From the NCBI RefSeq assembly GCF_003939025.1, contig NZ_RQIH01000017.1, forward strand, positions 83,517 to 147,516: a stretch of 64,000 nt of DNA. Direction: 5' to 3'. Source of the DNA: Rhizobium sophoriradicis. GTDB lineage: Bacteria; Pseudomonadota; Alphaproteobacteria; Rhizobiales; Rhizobiaceae. The position numbers were made by a program, and so were the translations under genes. This document shows, in pieces, positions 45,305 to 54,256 of this stretch; the first letter of the stretch is position 1, and every line of letters begins with the position of its first letter. Below the pieces are notes generated by a model. The model had not been told where the DNA came from. It saw nothing but the letters and a program-made list of their open reading frames with translations, and did no database searches.

Positions 45305-46252
45305 TCAAGCCGCCCTTCTCATCCTGGGATCGATCGCGAGGTAAGAGAGATCGACGATGAAATTCACCACGATGACGAGGGCAGCGAAGAACAGCACCAC
45401 GTCCTGCATCACGATGATGTCGCGCTGGGAAAGGGCCTGCAGGGCAAGCCGACCGAGGCCGGGCAGGTTGAAGACGTTTTCCACCAGCACTGCGCCGGCG
45501 ACGAGAAAGGTGAACTGCAGGCCGATCATGGTCAGGATCGGGATCAGCGCGTTCGGCACGACGTGGCGCCACAACACAGCGCTGCGCGAAAGTCCTTTGG
45601 CGACGGCGGTGCGAGCAAAGTCCTCATGCATCGTCTCGAGCACGGCCGAACGCGCCACCCGCGTCAACACGCCAGCCTGCGGCATCGCCAGTGCGACTGC
45701 CGGTAGAACAAGCGCCTGCAACGCCGGCAGCAAACCGGCGCCCCAGCCCGGGAAACCGCCAGCCGGCATCAGTCTGAGCATCGTCGAAAACAGAATGATC
45801 AACAGCAAGGCCACCCAGAAAGCCGGCATTGCGATGCTGATCTGTGAAAACAGCGCTGCGGCGATATCAAAGGCACGGCCGCGGCGCGAGGCGGCCAGTA
45901 CCCCGACCGGCAGGGCGATCGCCACCGAAAATGCGATCGCCATCAGCGCCAGCGGCAGCGTCACCGCCAGCCGCTCGACGATCAATCCCGCGACCGGGAC
46001 ACCATAGGTGTAGGATTGGCCGAGATCGCCTGACAATACGCCGGTCAGCCATTGCCCGTAACGCAGGATGAGCGGCTGGTCGAGCCCGAGATCATGGCGC
46101 AGCGCCGCTAAGGTCTCCGGGCTTGCCGACGTGCCGAGCAGGATCGAGGCGGGATCGCCGGGCAGCAGATCCATGACGGTGAAGATCAGCAACGAGACGA
46201 TGACGAGGGTGATGACAAGGCCGGCGAAGCGGCGGGCAAGGAGGGCGATCAT
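45305..46252 (-). CDS. dipeptide/oligopeptide ABC transporter permease, DppB type
   Basis: A 315-residue permease with an N-terminal helix (about 8-29), the DLLPGDPASILLG block of DppB/OppB, and the loop RTAVAKGLSRSAVLWRHVVPNA. The start at 46252 begins MIALLARRFAG as in relatives. An ATG 13 codons upstream overlaps intergenic repeat-rich DNA. It is separated from the binding-protein gene by a 359-base gap that holds palindromic repeats. Confidence 0.92.
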   Translation of the reverse strand: MIALLARRFAGLVITLVIVSLLIFTVMDLLPGDPASILLGTSASPETLAALRHDLGLDQPLILRYGQWLTGVLSGDLGQSYTYGVPVAGLIVERLAVTLPLALMAIAFSVAIALPVGVLAASRRGRAFDIAAALFSQISIAMPAFWVALLLIILFSTMLRLMPAGGFPGWGAGLLPALQALVLPAVALAMPQAGVLTRVARSAVLETMHEDFARTAVAKGLSRSAVLWRHVVPNALIPILTMIGLQFTFLVAGAVLVENVFNLPGLGRLALQALSQRDIIVMQDVVLFFAALVIVVNFIVDLSYLAIDPRMRRAA

Positions 46253-46333
46253 GTGGGCCACGCTGCCGAGATGGCACGGCGGCTCTCCCATGGGCTGGCG
46301 TTGGATTTGGCGAGAAGTTCAACCCCACTCTCT

Positions 46334-46418
46334 GTCATCCTCGGCCTTGAGCCGAGGATCCATGTCGCGGCTGTTGGTGGGTGCCGTGTGGATGCTCGGC
46401 TCAAGGCCGAGCATGACG
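46334..46418. repeat. pair of inverted REP-like palindromes
   Basis: Two copies of a palindrome, TGTCATCCTCGGCCTTGAGC... (46334-46364) and its inverted counterpart ending GGCCGAGCATGAC (46390-46418), face each other. The unit resembles a GTCAT-CTCGG-CTTGAG-CCGAG-ATCC repeat I recall from many alphaproteobacterial genomes. The rest of the gap 46253-46611 shows no gene; small open frames there are repeat-derived. Confidence 0.65.
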
Positions 46419-46611
46419 GAGGGCGGGGCGGGTGGAAGGAGCCATCTAAGGCGCTGGCGCCAGGAGTGCCGTCCAGCGAAATCAAACCATGTCGGCCCCA
46501 TCTGAATGGAGTTGGCGAGCCAGGGGAAGGGCTGCACGCTGTATCGGCCAAATACATGTCGGATCTGTCCAAGGCCATCCCCTTTATTGCGTCACCACCC
46601 GGCCCGCCGCC

Positions 46612-48144
46612 TCACTCCTCCCAGGAAGCTCCGGACAGCACGTTGGAAGGGATCGGCTCGTTCTCCCACAGCCCCTTCAGCTTCCTGTCCCAGACGCCGA
46701 GTTTCGGCATGACGAAGAGGTAGAGCGCCGGCACGTCCTCGGCGAGGATCTTCTGCGCTTGCGCATAGATCGCATTCTGCGCGGCGGGATCGGCCGTCTC
46801 CTGGACCTTCTTCATCAACGCGTTGAAATCAGGGTTCTTGTAGTTGAAATAATAGGGATCGCGGGCATAGATGTCGATGTCGAGCGGCTCGGCATGGGCG
46901 ACGATCGTCATGTCGAAGTTGCGGTCCTTCATGATGTCCTGGATCCATTTCGCCGGAAACTCGGTCGGCTCGATATTCATCGTCACGCCGATCTCGGCAA
47001 ACATCGCCTGCATCACCTGAGCGCTGCGCGGCGCATAAGCCATCTGCGGCGATTTGATCGTGAAGGTCAAGCCGTTGGGGTAGCCTGCTTCGGCCAGCAG
47101 CGCCTTGGCCTTCTCGACGTCATAGGGCAGCACGCCGGTCATATCCTGATAACCCGGATCGTTCGGCGTGTAATGGCTGCCGATCGGCGTTCCGAGGCCC
47201 GACCATGCGCCGTCGATCACCGTCTTGCGGTCGATTGCCATCATCAGCGCCTGGCGCACGCGCTTGTCGTCGAAAGGCTTCTTGGCATTGTTCATGCCGG
47301 CGACGACCTTGAGCTCGGTATTGCCGATCCTGGTGACGAGCCTGGCATCCCCGTCGAATGAGCTCATCAGCTCGGGTGCGGCAAATTCCGGAAAGGCGTC
47401 GAGATCGCCGGATTTCAGCGCGGCTGCCTGCGCCTGCGGGTCGGCAATGAAGCGGAAGGTCACCTTGTCGAGCTTGGCGGCCGCATCCTTGTTCCAGTAG
47501 TCGGCATTCCTGATAAGTTCGACCCTGTCGCCCTTTGCCCAGCTGACGAATTTGAAGGGGCCGGTGCCGATCGGCGTCACCTTGTCATCGGCCGCCGTCT
47601 TCGGCGCGACCATCACCGAAGCCGGCCAGCCGAGCCAGTAGAGCAGACTGCCGGTCGGCGCTGAGAGATGCAGCACCAGCGTTTTTGCATCGGGCGTTTC
47701 GATCGAGGCGATCGAGGCGAAGAAGCGCTTCTGCGGATTGACCGAATCGGCGCCGCGGGCGCGGTCGAGCGAAAACTTGGCGCTGGCGGAATCGAAAGTC
47801 TCGCCATCATGGAATTTGACGCCGGTCTGCAGCTTGAATGTATAGGTCAGGCCATCGGGCGAGACCTCCCAGCTCTTTGCCAGCTGCGGCTGGACCTTGC
47901 CGCTCTGGTCGATCCTCACCAGTCCCTCGAACACGTTCTGCCAGGTGACCTGGCCGATGGCGACGGGGGCTGCGATCGTCGGGTCGAGCCCGGTCGGCTC
48001 GACGCTCATGCCAAGGTTGAGGGTGGTTTTCGCCGCTTCCGCCGGCGTCATCGCCGTCATCATCAGACCGGCCGAAAGCGCAGAGCCAAGGGAAAGCCGC
48101 CGGACGAAACGTCCCGAAGGCGCAAACGAAAGCTTATTCATCAT
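46612..48144 (-). CDS. peptide ABC transporter substrate-binding protein (family 5)
   Basis: A 510-residue DppA/OppA-like periplasmic binding protein. The signal peptide has a twin-arginine-like RRLSLG and a hydrophobic core, cut after AEAA. The SBP_bac_5 domain spans the rest, with the PQLAKSWEVSPDGLTYTFKL block near 75. It serves the two permeases encoded downstream. ATGs at 48150, 48144 and 48141 are possible and none has a strong ribosome-binding site. Confidence 0.9.
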   Translation of the reverse strand: MMNKLSFAPSGRFVRRLSLGSALSAGLMMTAMTPAEAAKTTLNLGMSVEPTGLDPTIAAPVAIGQVTWQNVFEGLVRIDQSGKVQPQLAKSWEVSPDGLTYTFKLQTGVKFHDGETFDSASAKFSLDRARGADSVNPQKRFFASIASIETPDAKTLVLHLSAPTGSLLYWLGWPASVMVAPKTAADDKVTPIGTGPFKFVSWAKGDRVELIRNADYWNKDAAAKLDKVTFRFIADPQAQAAALKSGDLDAFPEFAAPELMSSFDGDARLVTRIGNTELKVVAGMNNAKKPFDDKRVRQALMMAIDRKTVIDGAWSGLGTPIGSHYTPNDPGYQDMTGVLPYDVEKAKALLAEAGYPNGLTFTIKSPQMAYAPRSAQVMQAMFAEIGVTMNIEPTEFPAKWIQDIMKDRNFDMTIVAHAEPLDIDIYARDPYYFNYKNPDFNALMKKVQETADPAAQNAIYAQAQKILAEDVPALYLFVMPKLGVWDRKLKGLWENEPIPSNVLSGASWEE

Positions 48145-48273
48145 GCCCATTCTACCAGGTTGCGACCATAAGGCGTGTCGCGATCTTTCAGATCTGCCTG
48201 CCGCTTCCGGTCTTTGTTGTCCGCATGTCTTTGACGCAAACGCTGCACAGTTTTGCGAGACATGTCTATTCAA

Positions 48274-49311
48274 TCAATGACCGTCTGGATAGCGGTCGCG
48301 CCACGCCTTCTGCGCGCCTTCGGCCGGAAGGGCGCTCGCCTCGTAGACGCCGCGGGCGATCGCCCGCGCCATCACGATGGTGGCGAGGTGGCAAAGCTCC
48401 ATCAGGCTTGCCATGTCGTCTCGTCGATGCCTGCCTGTTGAAGCGGCAAAGACGGTGTCGCCGTCGAGCGGCAGGTGCGCCGGCAAAAGCGCCCGGGCAA
48501 AGCCGTCATGGCCGGCCAGCGAAAGCCGGTGCGCCTCCGCCTTCGTCAGCTGCGCGTCGGTCACCACCGCGCCGATCGTCGTTGCCGGCGTGTTCGTCCC
48601 CTTGAGCCGCATCCGGTGGTCGGTCACGGCAGGCATGCCGAGCCCGCCGAATTCGCCGTCCTTCTCGAAGGGCGCCGCCCAGAAATGCGGCCCGTCGCCG
48701 ATCGTTGCCGAGCCGAGTGCGTTGACAGCGACAACAGCCGCGACGCAGTGCCCGGCGCTGCTGACGGCACTGGCCGAGCCGAGCCCGCCCTTGAAGGTGG
48801 CCGTCGTCGCCCCCGTCCCGGCGCCTGTCGTGCCGAGCGCGAAGGCGCCCTTGGCTGCTGCCTTCAAGGCCGCATAACCCATGTCGCGATAGGGCGAGTG
48901 CAGGCCCCAGTCCTTGTCGCCGCCGTTCAGCAGGTCCATCAGGATCGCCTGCGGCACGATCGGGATGCGCATCGAACCGACCGCAAAACCGCGGCCGATC
49001 TCGCGCAATCCCGCCTGCACGCCGCCGGCGGCGTCGAGCCCGAAAGCCGAGCCGCCGGAGAGCACGAAGGCGTCGACGGCGTTGACGGTCATCGACGGGT
49101 CGAGCAGGCCGGTATCGCGCCCGCCCGGCGCGCCGCCGAGCACCGTGCCCGATGCGACGGCCGGCTCGTCGAAGACGATGACCGTAACGCCGGAACCGAG
49201 GGTGAGATCGGTGGCATGGCCGACGGCGACGCCGTCAATATCGGTGATCAGATTGAGAAGGTCAGGCAAGGGCGGATCCTTGTGCACGAAGGGCCGCCGA
49301 TAGGACTGCAA
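48274..49311 (-). CDS. P1-type peptidase, DmpA/S58 family
   Basis: A self-cleaving Ntn-type aminopeptidase, about 345 residues, related to DmpA D-aminopeptidase. Family blocks are GGAPGGRDTGLLDP, LSGGSAFGLDAAGG, and GTTGAGTGATTATFKGGLGSAS, in which cleavage is expected before the Ser of GLG|SAS (shown in part) to free the nucleophile. No signal peptide is seen. Its stop is 129 bases before the binding-protein gene, on the same strand. The start is uncertain: TTG at 49311 follows GAGGA very closely, while a TTG at about 49271 follows AAGGAT. Confidence 0.82.
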   Translation of the reverse strand: MQSYRRPFVHKDPPLPDLLNLITDIDGVAVGHATDLTLGSGVTVIVFDEPAVASGTVLGGAPGGRDTGLLDPSMTVNAVDAFVLSGGSAFGLDAAGGVQAGLREIGRGFAVGSMRIPIVPQAILMDLLNGGDKDWGLHSPYRDMGYAALKAAAKGAFALGTTGAGTGATTATFKGGLGSASAVSSAGHCVAAVVAVNALGSATIGDGPHFWAAPFEKDGEFGGLGMPAVTDHRMRLKGTNTPATTIGAVVTDAQLTKAEAHRLSLAGHDGFARALLPAHLPLDGDTVFAASTGRHRRDDMASLMELCHLATIVMARAIARGVYEASALPAEGAQKAWRDRYPDGH

Positions 49312-49316
49312 TTGTC

Positions 49317-49350
49317 CTCAAAAAACAAGACCGGCCCCTAAGGACCGGTC
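49317..49350 (-). terminator. intrinsic terminator of the 64-residue gene
   Basis: Stem GACCGG / CCGGTC (49329-49350) with a 10-base loop, followed on the minus strand by TTGTTTTTT. It separates the small gene from the DmpA-type operon. Confidence 0.85.
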
Positions 49351-49390
49351 ACAACAGAAAGCCGCCAAACGCGGCAGCGGCTGCATGCCC

Positions 49391-49585
49391 TCAGGCATGA
49401 AGGGGCTTCGGATGACGGCGGGTCATCAGGTCGTGAATGGCCAGCCGCACCTCATCCGGCGAAGCGAAACGCTGCTCGTCGAGGTCGTGGACGTGGTATT
49501 TCACGGCGATGAACTTCAGCCGGTCTTCGTCTGGAATGACGATCCCGACGGGAACGCCTGCATATTCGATAACTTGCTTCTTCAT
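49391..49585 (-). CDS. small protein of unknown function
   Basis: A 64-residue soluble protein beginning MKKQVIEYAGVPVGIVIPDE and ending in a basic HDLMTRRHPKPLHA tail. The predicted pattern is short beta strands followed by a C-terminal helix. I do not recognise a family. AGGAG lies 8 bases before the ATG and a terminator follows, so it is very likely a real single-gene unit. Confidence 0.68.
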   Translation of the reverse strand: MKKQVIEYAGVPVGIVIPDEDRLKFIAVKYHVHDLDEQRFASPDEVRLAIHDLMTRRHPKPLHA

Positions 49586-50107
49586 AGATAGAACTCCTGC
49601 CGCGCGACAGGCGCAGCCATGGCGAATTGACTTGTCTGGTACCGTTGAAAAGGAGGACGAACGTCACATTCGACAGTTCGGGCGGGAGAGGGCGCCCGGA
49701 CGGTCATTGCCAAGCACAGATCGCCAAAGGAAAGTGGCGAGAATATCGATGTCTATCATGTCTCGTTCCTTGCGTTGGCGTTGCGCTTGAGTGGTCTCGG
49801 AAGAGCCCGGGACCGGTGATGGCTGACTTGGTAATCTACTAACTTGGTAGACATTACCCGATAGCCTGTCAGAAACATATTCCGAAACGTGTCAAAAAAT
49901 CGACGATCCGGAAAATTCTATTCCATCCCAGCTAAACTTACGGAAAGACACATATCAGCTTTTCGTAAAATTCGCATGACAGAATCGAAACTCTTTCGAT
50001 CGCCGCAGCAGACATAGGAAGCCCGGCTGAATCAGGCAATGGGCCGTTTCATTAAAAATCGAAATGCCTCGAAATGACCGATTTGGTTAATGTCGGAAAG
50101 GCCGCGC
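49586..50107. other. 522-base gap without a credible gene
   Basis: The distal part (about 49840-50050) is clearly AT-richer than the neighbours. An imperfect palindrome GGTAATCTAC...GTAGACATTACC (49830-49858) could be an operator. Short open frames here lack ribosome-binding sites and protein-like composition. I see no tRNA or terminator. Confidence 0.4.
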
Positions 50108-53035
50108 TCACCAGCCTTCGTCGAGCACCTTTTCCAGCATGTCCGCGAAGAAATCCGCGCTTTCGATGCTGAGGCAGAGCGGCGGTTTGATCTTCAGCAC
50201 GTTTTGGTGATCGCCGGTCGGCTGCATGATGACGCCGAGTGTTAGAAGCCGGTCGCAGATGGCCGCCGTCTCTGCCGTCGCCGGCTCCAGCGTCGTTCTG
50301 TCGCGGACGAATTCCAGGCCGAGATAGAGGCCCATGCCATGCACGGCGCCGGCGATCGGGTAACGGTCGATCAGCGCCGCAAGCCGCCCCTTCAGGTGAT
50401 CGCCGACCGTGCGGGCATTTTCCTGCAGCTTTTCCTCGGCCATGATATCGAGCACCGCCGTGCCGGCGATGCAGCTGACCGGGCTGCCACCGGTCGAGGA
50501 AAAGAAGGGGCCTTCCTTCTCCAGTGACTGCGCGATCGCGCGTGTGGTGATGACGGCGCCAAGCGGATGGCCGTTGCCCATGCCCTTGGCGACGGTGATG
50601 ATATCGGGCACCACTCCTTGTTGTTCGAAACCCCAGAAATAATGACCGAGCCTGCCATAACCGACCTGCACCTCGTCGGCGATGCAGAGGCCGCCGCGGG
50701 CGCGCACCTGGGCGTAGATCTCCCGGAGATAACCGTCCGGCAAGGGAATGCCGCCGGCATTGCCGTAGACTGATTCGCAGATGAAGCCGGCCAGGCCTTG
50801 GCCGCCGGCGTCGATCGTCTCCAGCATCGGCATGACGGCGCTGAGATAGCTCGCGGCCGTGTCGGGCCCGCGAAACGCGCCGCGATAGGTATTCGGCGAG
50901 ACGACCGCATGCACCCAATCCGGCCTGGTGCTCAGCGCCTCAGGATTGTCGGCGATCGAGGTGGAGACGGCGTCACTCGCCGCCGACCAGCCGTGATAGG
51001 CTTCGAGCAGGCACAGCATATCACGCGCGCCGCTATGGGCTTGCGCCAGCCGGATCGCCAGATCGTTCGCCTCGGAGCCGCTATTGACCAGAAAGACCGT
51101 ATCGAGCCCCTCAGGCGCAAGCGCGGCGAGCCGTTCGGAAAATTCCGCGATCGCGGCATAGTGGAAGCGAGAATTCGTATTGAGCCGCAGCCATTGTGCG
51201 CCGATTGCCGCCGCGAACCTGGGGTGGCCATGGCCGAGGATGGTGACGTTGTTGACCATATCGAGATAGGCGCGGCCCTCGACATCGAACAGATGTTCTT
51301 TCCAGCCGCGCTCGATCTGCGGCGGCGCGGCATAATAGTGCTTCTGCGCGTTTGCGACATGCGCCTGCCGCGTGACGAGCAGACCAGCGGTTTCCGGTTG
51401 CGGAGCATCCGCTTGCCGGTCGAGAAGGGGCGAGGGTGAAGGGCAGAGCACCGACCAGGCCGCTGCCTCGCGCGGCGTGGCAAAGAGCGGCGGTTCGAGG
51501 CCCGCGACGCTGCAGAGCTGGAGACGCAGCCCGCCGAGCGACGACGCCTCTCCGGCGACCGTGCCCAGCAACTCGCCGCTGGCAACCTCGGCTTCATTCT
51601 CGACCGAGAGGTCGAGCCCGTCGAGGTGCAGGGTCACCGTCTGGGAGGTCAGGATCAGATGCTGGTCCTTCCAGCCGATGCGGCCGGCAAAGGGTGCTGC
51701 GACCGCGCTTCCCGCCGCAAGGCATATATCGACATGCAGAGCGCAGGTCGCCTGTTCCTTGGTGTTTGCGAGGGCCGCGCGGGAGAGCCGATATTCACCG
51801 TAGCGCGTTGCCGCCGTGCCGTTTTCGGTCGCAGCCCGGGCAAGCAGCCGCCAGTCCATATCGGCATTCAGCCAGTTGCCGGCGGAAAAATGCGGGCTCT
51901 GCACCCCGAGATCGATATAGGCGATCGCGGCAGGATCGATGTCGGGCAGCAGCGGCAGCCATTCCGATGCGTCCGGGGCGGCGACGCCCACGCCGGCCGC
52001 CTTGAGGATGGCGGCCTCCATCAGTTCGAACGGAACCGACATCGCCGTATCGAAGATCGCCCGCTCGCGGTCGAGATTGCCGCGGACATAGTCGTTGTCG
52101 GGATCGACTGAAATCTGCTGCTCGCTGCTGGCGACGAGGATGACCGCGCGCGCGACGATCAGCGGCCACAGCGCCTTCAATTCGTCGTCGCTCAGCGGAT
52201 AGATCGCCTGATAGGCGGTGACGGCGGGTAGGATATGAAAGGGGTCGCCATTCGCCTGATGCAGCAGCGAGGCGCAGGTGACGGCGAGGTCGCCGACCAG
52301 CCAGCCGCGGATGATGTCGCCGAAATCGATCACCCCGTCGGGGATGGTGTGGCCACGGGCATCGCGATGGCCGACAACATTGTCGCCTGTGACGTCGTGA
52401 TGGACGGCCTGCAGCCGGAGCGACGGCGCCAGCGGCTGGATGCGACGTACGGCCATGACCATGGTCTTGGCGATCCGATCGCGCGCGGCGCTATCGGTGA
52501 TGGCGGAAAGCAACTGCACGGCAACCGGCCCGGCCCGCCTCAGGTCCCATTGCAGGCTGCGGTCGAGGCCCGGATGGTCGAAATCGGCAAGCGCCAGCGC
52601 CAGTCTCGCGCAGAGAGCGCCAAGCGCCGCGACGGAAGCCGGCGCCAGATATGTCAGTTCCGTCAGCCCTCGACCTTCCAGATATTCCAGCAGCCTGACC
52701 TGATAGCCCTGCCCGCGCACGGTAAGGACAAGGATCTCCCGCCCGTCATTCGTGGCGATCACAGTGGGAACGCGTGGCGCGTCCGCCTTGCTTTTCAGGT
52801 GATGGATCGCCGCGTTCTGCGCTTCGAGTTCGCGGGTCTCGTAAGCCGCATGGCAAATCTTCAGCACATAACGGCCGCGATCGCTGTCGACGCGATAGTT
52901 GCGATCCTGCTGGCTGCCGAGTTCGGCAAGCGTGCCGGACAGGCCGTAATGGGCAAGCAGGATCTCTTCCGCGTCTGCGATGGTGACGTCGGGACGCGGC
53001 AGCGCCATGCGATCAACAAGCGCCTCGTCGTTCAT
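50108..53035 (-). CDS. fusion: sugar/amino-acid kinase + M23-like domain + class III PLP phospholyase/aminotransferase
   Basis: A 975-residue three-part enzyme. Residues about 30-320 are a kinase of the APH/homoserine-kinase-II fold with catalytic HDVTGDN (about 214) and IDFGD (about 237). About 430-540 is a degenerate M23/lipoyl-like beta domain (LHVDICLAAGSAVAAPFAG). About 590-975 is a class III PLP enzyme with NSGSEAND and the PLP lysine in AKGMGNGHPLG (about 817). The human relatives are hydroxylysine kinase and the phospholyases for phosphohydroxylysine or phosphoethanolamine, so phosphorylation then ammonia-phosphate elimination on one substrate is likely. It ends beyond a long AT-rich gap. 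Confidence 0.85.
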   Translation of the reverse strand: MNDEALVDRMALPRPDVTIADAEEILLAHYGLSGTLAELGSQQDRNYRVDSDRGRYVLKICHAAYETRELEAQNAAIHHLKSKADAPRVPTVIATNDGREILVLTVRGQGYQVRLLEYLEGRGLTELTYLAPASVAALGALCARLALALADFDHPGLDRSLQWDLRRAGPVAVQLLSAITDSAARDRIAKTMVMAVRRIQPLAPSLRLQAVHHDVTGDNVVGHRDARGHTIPDGVIDFGDIIRGWLVGDLAVTCASLLHQANGDPFHILPAVTAYQAIYPLSDDELKALWPLIVARAVILVASSEQQISVDPDNDYVRGNLDRERAIFDTAMSVPFELMEAAILKAAGVGVAAPDASEWLPLLPDIDPAAIAYIDLGVQSPHFSAGNWLNADMDWRLLARAATENGTAATRYGEYRLSRAALANTKEQATCALHVDICLAAGSAVAAPFAGRIGWKDQHLILTSQTVTLHLDGLDLSVENEAEVASGELLGTVAGEASSLGGLRLQLCSVAGLEPPLFATPREAAAWSVLCPSPSPLLDRQADAPQPETAGLLVTRQAHVANAQKHYYAAPPQIERGWKEHLFDVEGRAYLDMVNNVTILGHGHPRFAAAIGAQWLRLNTNSRFHYAAIAEFSERLAALAPEGLDTVFLVNSGSEANDLAIRLAQAHSGARDMLCLLEAYHGWSAASDAVSTSIADNPEALSTRPDWVHAVVSPNTYRGAFRGPDTAASYLSAVMPMLETIDAGGQGLAGFICESVYGNAGGIPLPDGYLREIYAQVRARGGLCIADEVQVGYGRLGHYFWGFEQQGVVPDIITVAKGMGNGHPLGAVITTRAIAQSLEKEGPFFSSTGGSPVSCIAGTAVLDIMAEEKLQENARTVGDHLKGRLAALIDRYPIAGAVHGMGLYLGLEFVRDRTTLEPATAETAAICDRLLTLGVIMQPTGDHQNVLKIKPPLCLSIESADFFADMLEKVLDEGW

Positions 53036-53154
53036 GACACCCCCTCCCGCAGCATGATTCGATTACCCGTTGAGCGAGATAATCAAATACTTGCTGTCGG
53101 CAGGCAACGGGTGATTGTCGTTTGCCAGCAAAAGAGATGCCGGCCTTGGCGGCT

Positions 53155-54039
53155 TCACCCCATGCGTTCGGAGGCGTAGCTTCCGGGGCTGGCCGGGAAG
53201 ACGACGGTGCGGTTGCCGTTGATGAAGGTGCGGTGGTGGATATGGGCGTGGATGGCGCGGGCCAGCACCTGGCTTTCAACGTCGCGGCCGATCGAGACAT
53301 AGTCGTCGGCGCTCTGGGCATGGGTGATGCGCGCCGTGTCCTGCTCGATGATCGGGCCTTCGTCGAGATCGGCGGTGACGTAATGGGCGGTGGCGCCGAT
53401 CAGTTTGACGCCGCGCTCATAGGCCTGCTTGTAGGGGTTGGCGCCCTTGAAGGACGGCAGGAAGGAATGGTGGATGTTGATGATCCTGCCCGACATCTGC
53501 TTGCAGAGCTGGTCGGAGAGGACCTGCATGTAGCGGGCGAGCACGATCAGTTCGGTGCCGGTCTGGTTGACGAGCTCGACGAGCTGCGCTTCGGCCTGCG
53601 GCTTGTTTTCCTTGGTCACCTTGATGTGGTGGAAGGGGATGTCGTGATTGACGACGACCTTCTGGTAATCGAAATGATTGGAGACGACGCCGACGATGTC
53701 GATCGGCAGCGCCCCGATCTTCCAGCGGTAGAGCAGGTCGTTGAGACAATGGCCGAAGCGCGACACCATCAGCAGCACCTTCATGCGGCTTTCGCTGTCG
53801 TGGAACTCGTAGTCCATTTCGAAAGGTGCGGCGACGGCGGCAAAATCGGTGCTGATCGCCGAGCCGGACAGCCCCTCTTCCGAAATGAAGCTGACGCGCA
53901 TGAAGAACTTGCCGGTATCGAGATCGTCGAACTGTGAGCTGTCGATGATGTTGCAGCCCTTCTCCGCCAGATAGCTGGAAATCGCCGCAACGATGCCACG
54001 CGTCGATTTGCAGGATACCGTCAATACATAGCTTCTCAT
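53155..54039 (-). CDS. purU: formyltetrahydrofolate deformylase
   Basis: Hydrolyses 10-formyl-THF to formate and THF, balancing one-carbon pools with glycine and purine metabolism. It has 294 residues: an N-terminal ACT domain (about 4-85) and a formyltransferase-fold domain. Catalytic blocks are HHSFLPSFKGANPY and GATAHYVTADLDEGPII, with the Asn/His/Asp set of the family. The ATG at 54039 starts MRSYVLTVSCKS, as in relatives. It is preceded by the fusion gene on the same strand, 119 bases apart. Confidence 0.95.
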   Translation of the reverse strand: MRSYVLTVSCKSTRGIVAAISSYLAEKGCNIIDSSQFDDLDTGKFFMRVSFISEEGLSGSAISTDFAAVAAPFEMDYEFHDSESRMKVLLMVSRFGHCLNDLLYRWKIGALPIDIVGVVSNHFDYQKVVVNHDIPFHHIKVTKENKPQAEAQLVELVNQTGTELIVLARYMQVLSDQLCKQMSGRIINIHHSFLPSFKGANPYKQAYERGVKLIGATAHYVTADLDEGPIIEQDTARITHAQSADDYVSIGRDVESQVLARAIHAHIHHRTFINGNRTVVFPASPGSYASERMG

Positions 54040-54256
54040 ATCTGTCCCTCTTCCCTCTTCAAGAGCGCCGCCGTGCTTAGATCAAAGCCCGGGCCGCGAA
54101 TAGGCCGGTGCGCTTTCATTCATGCGACAAATTGCAAGATGAACCATCACGTTTGTGCAAGTTCTCTCGCTTCCAGGCCTTAGCTTAGGAGAAGTTGCGC
54201 AAAAAACTGTGCCGCCAGCGCCGTGGGGATGCGTATTCTCGCCTTCGGCACGAAAG

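Noticed and set aside
46249..46578. 109-codon minus-strand frame between the binding-protein and DppB genes
   Set aside because: Its text comes mostly from the inverted palindromic repeats (LGSRPRMTE-like), and it has no good start site.
49627..49842. 71-codon plus-strand frame in the gap after the small 64-residue gene
   Set aside because: No ribosome-binding site, Cys/Arg-rich text without family pattern, and partly within the AT-rich non-coding stretch.
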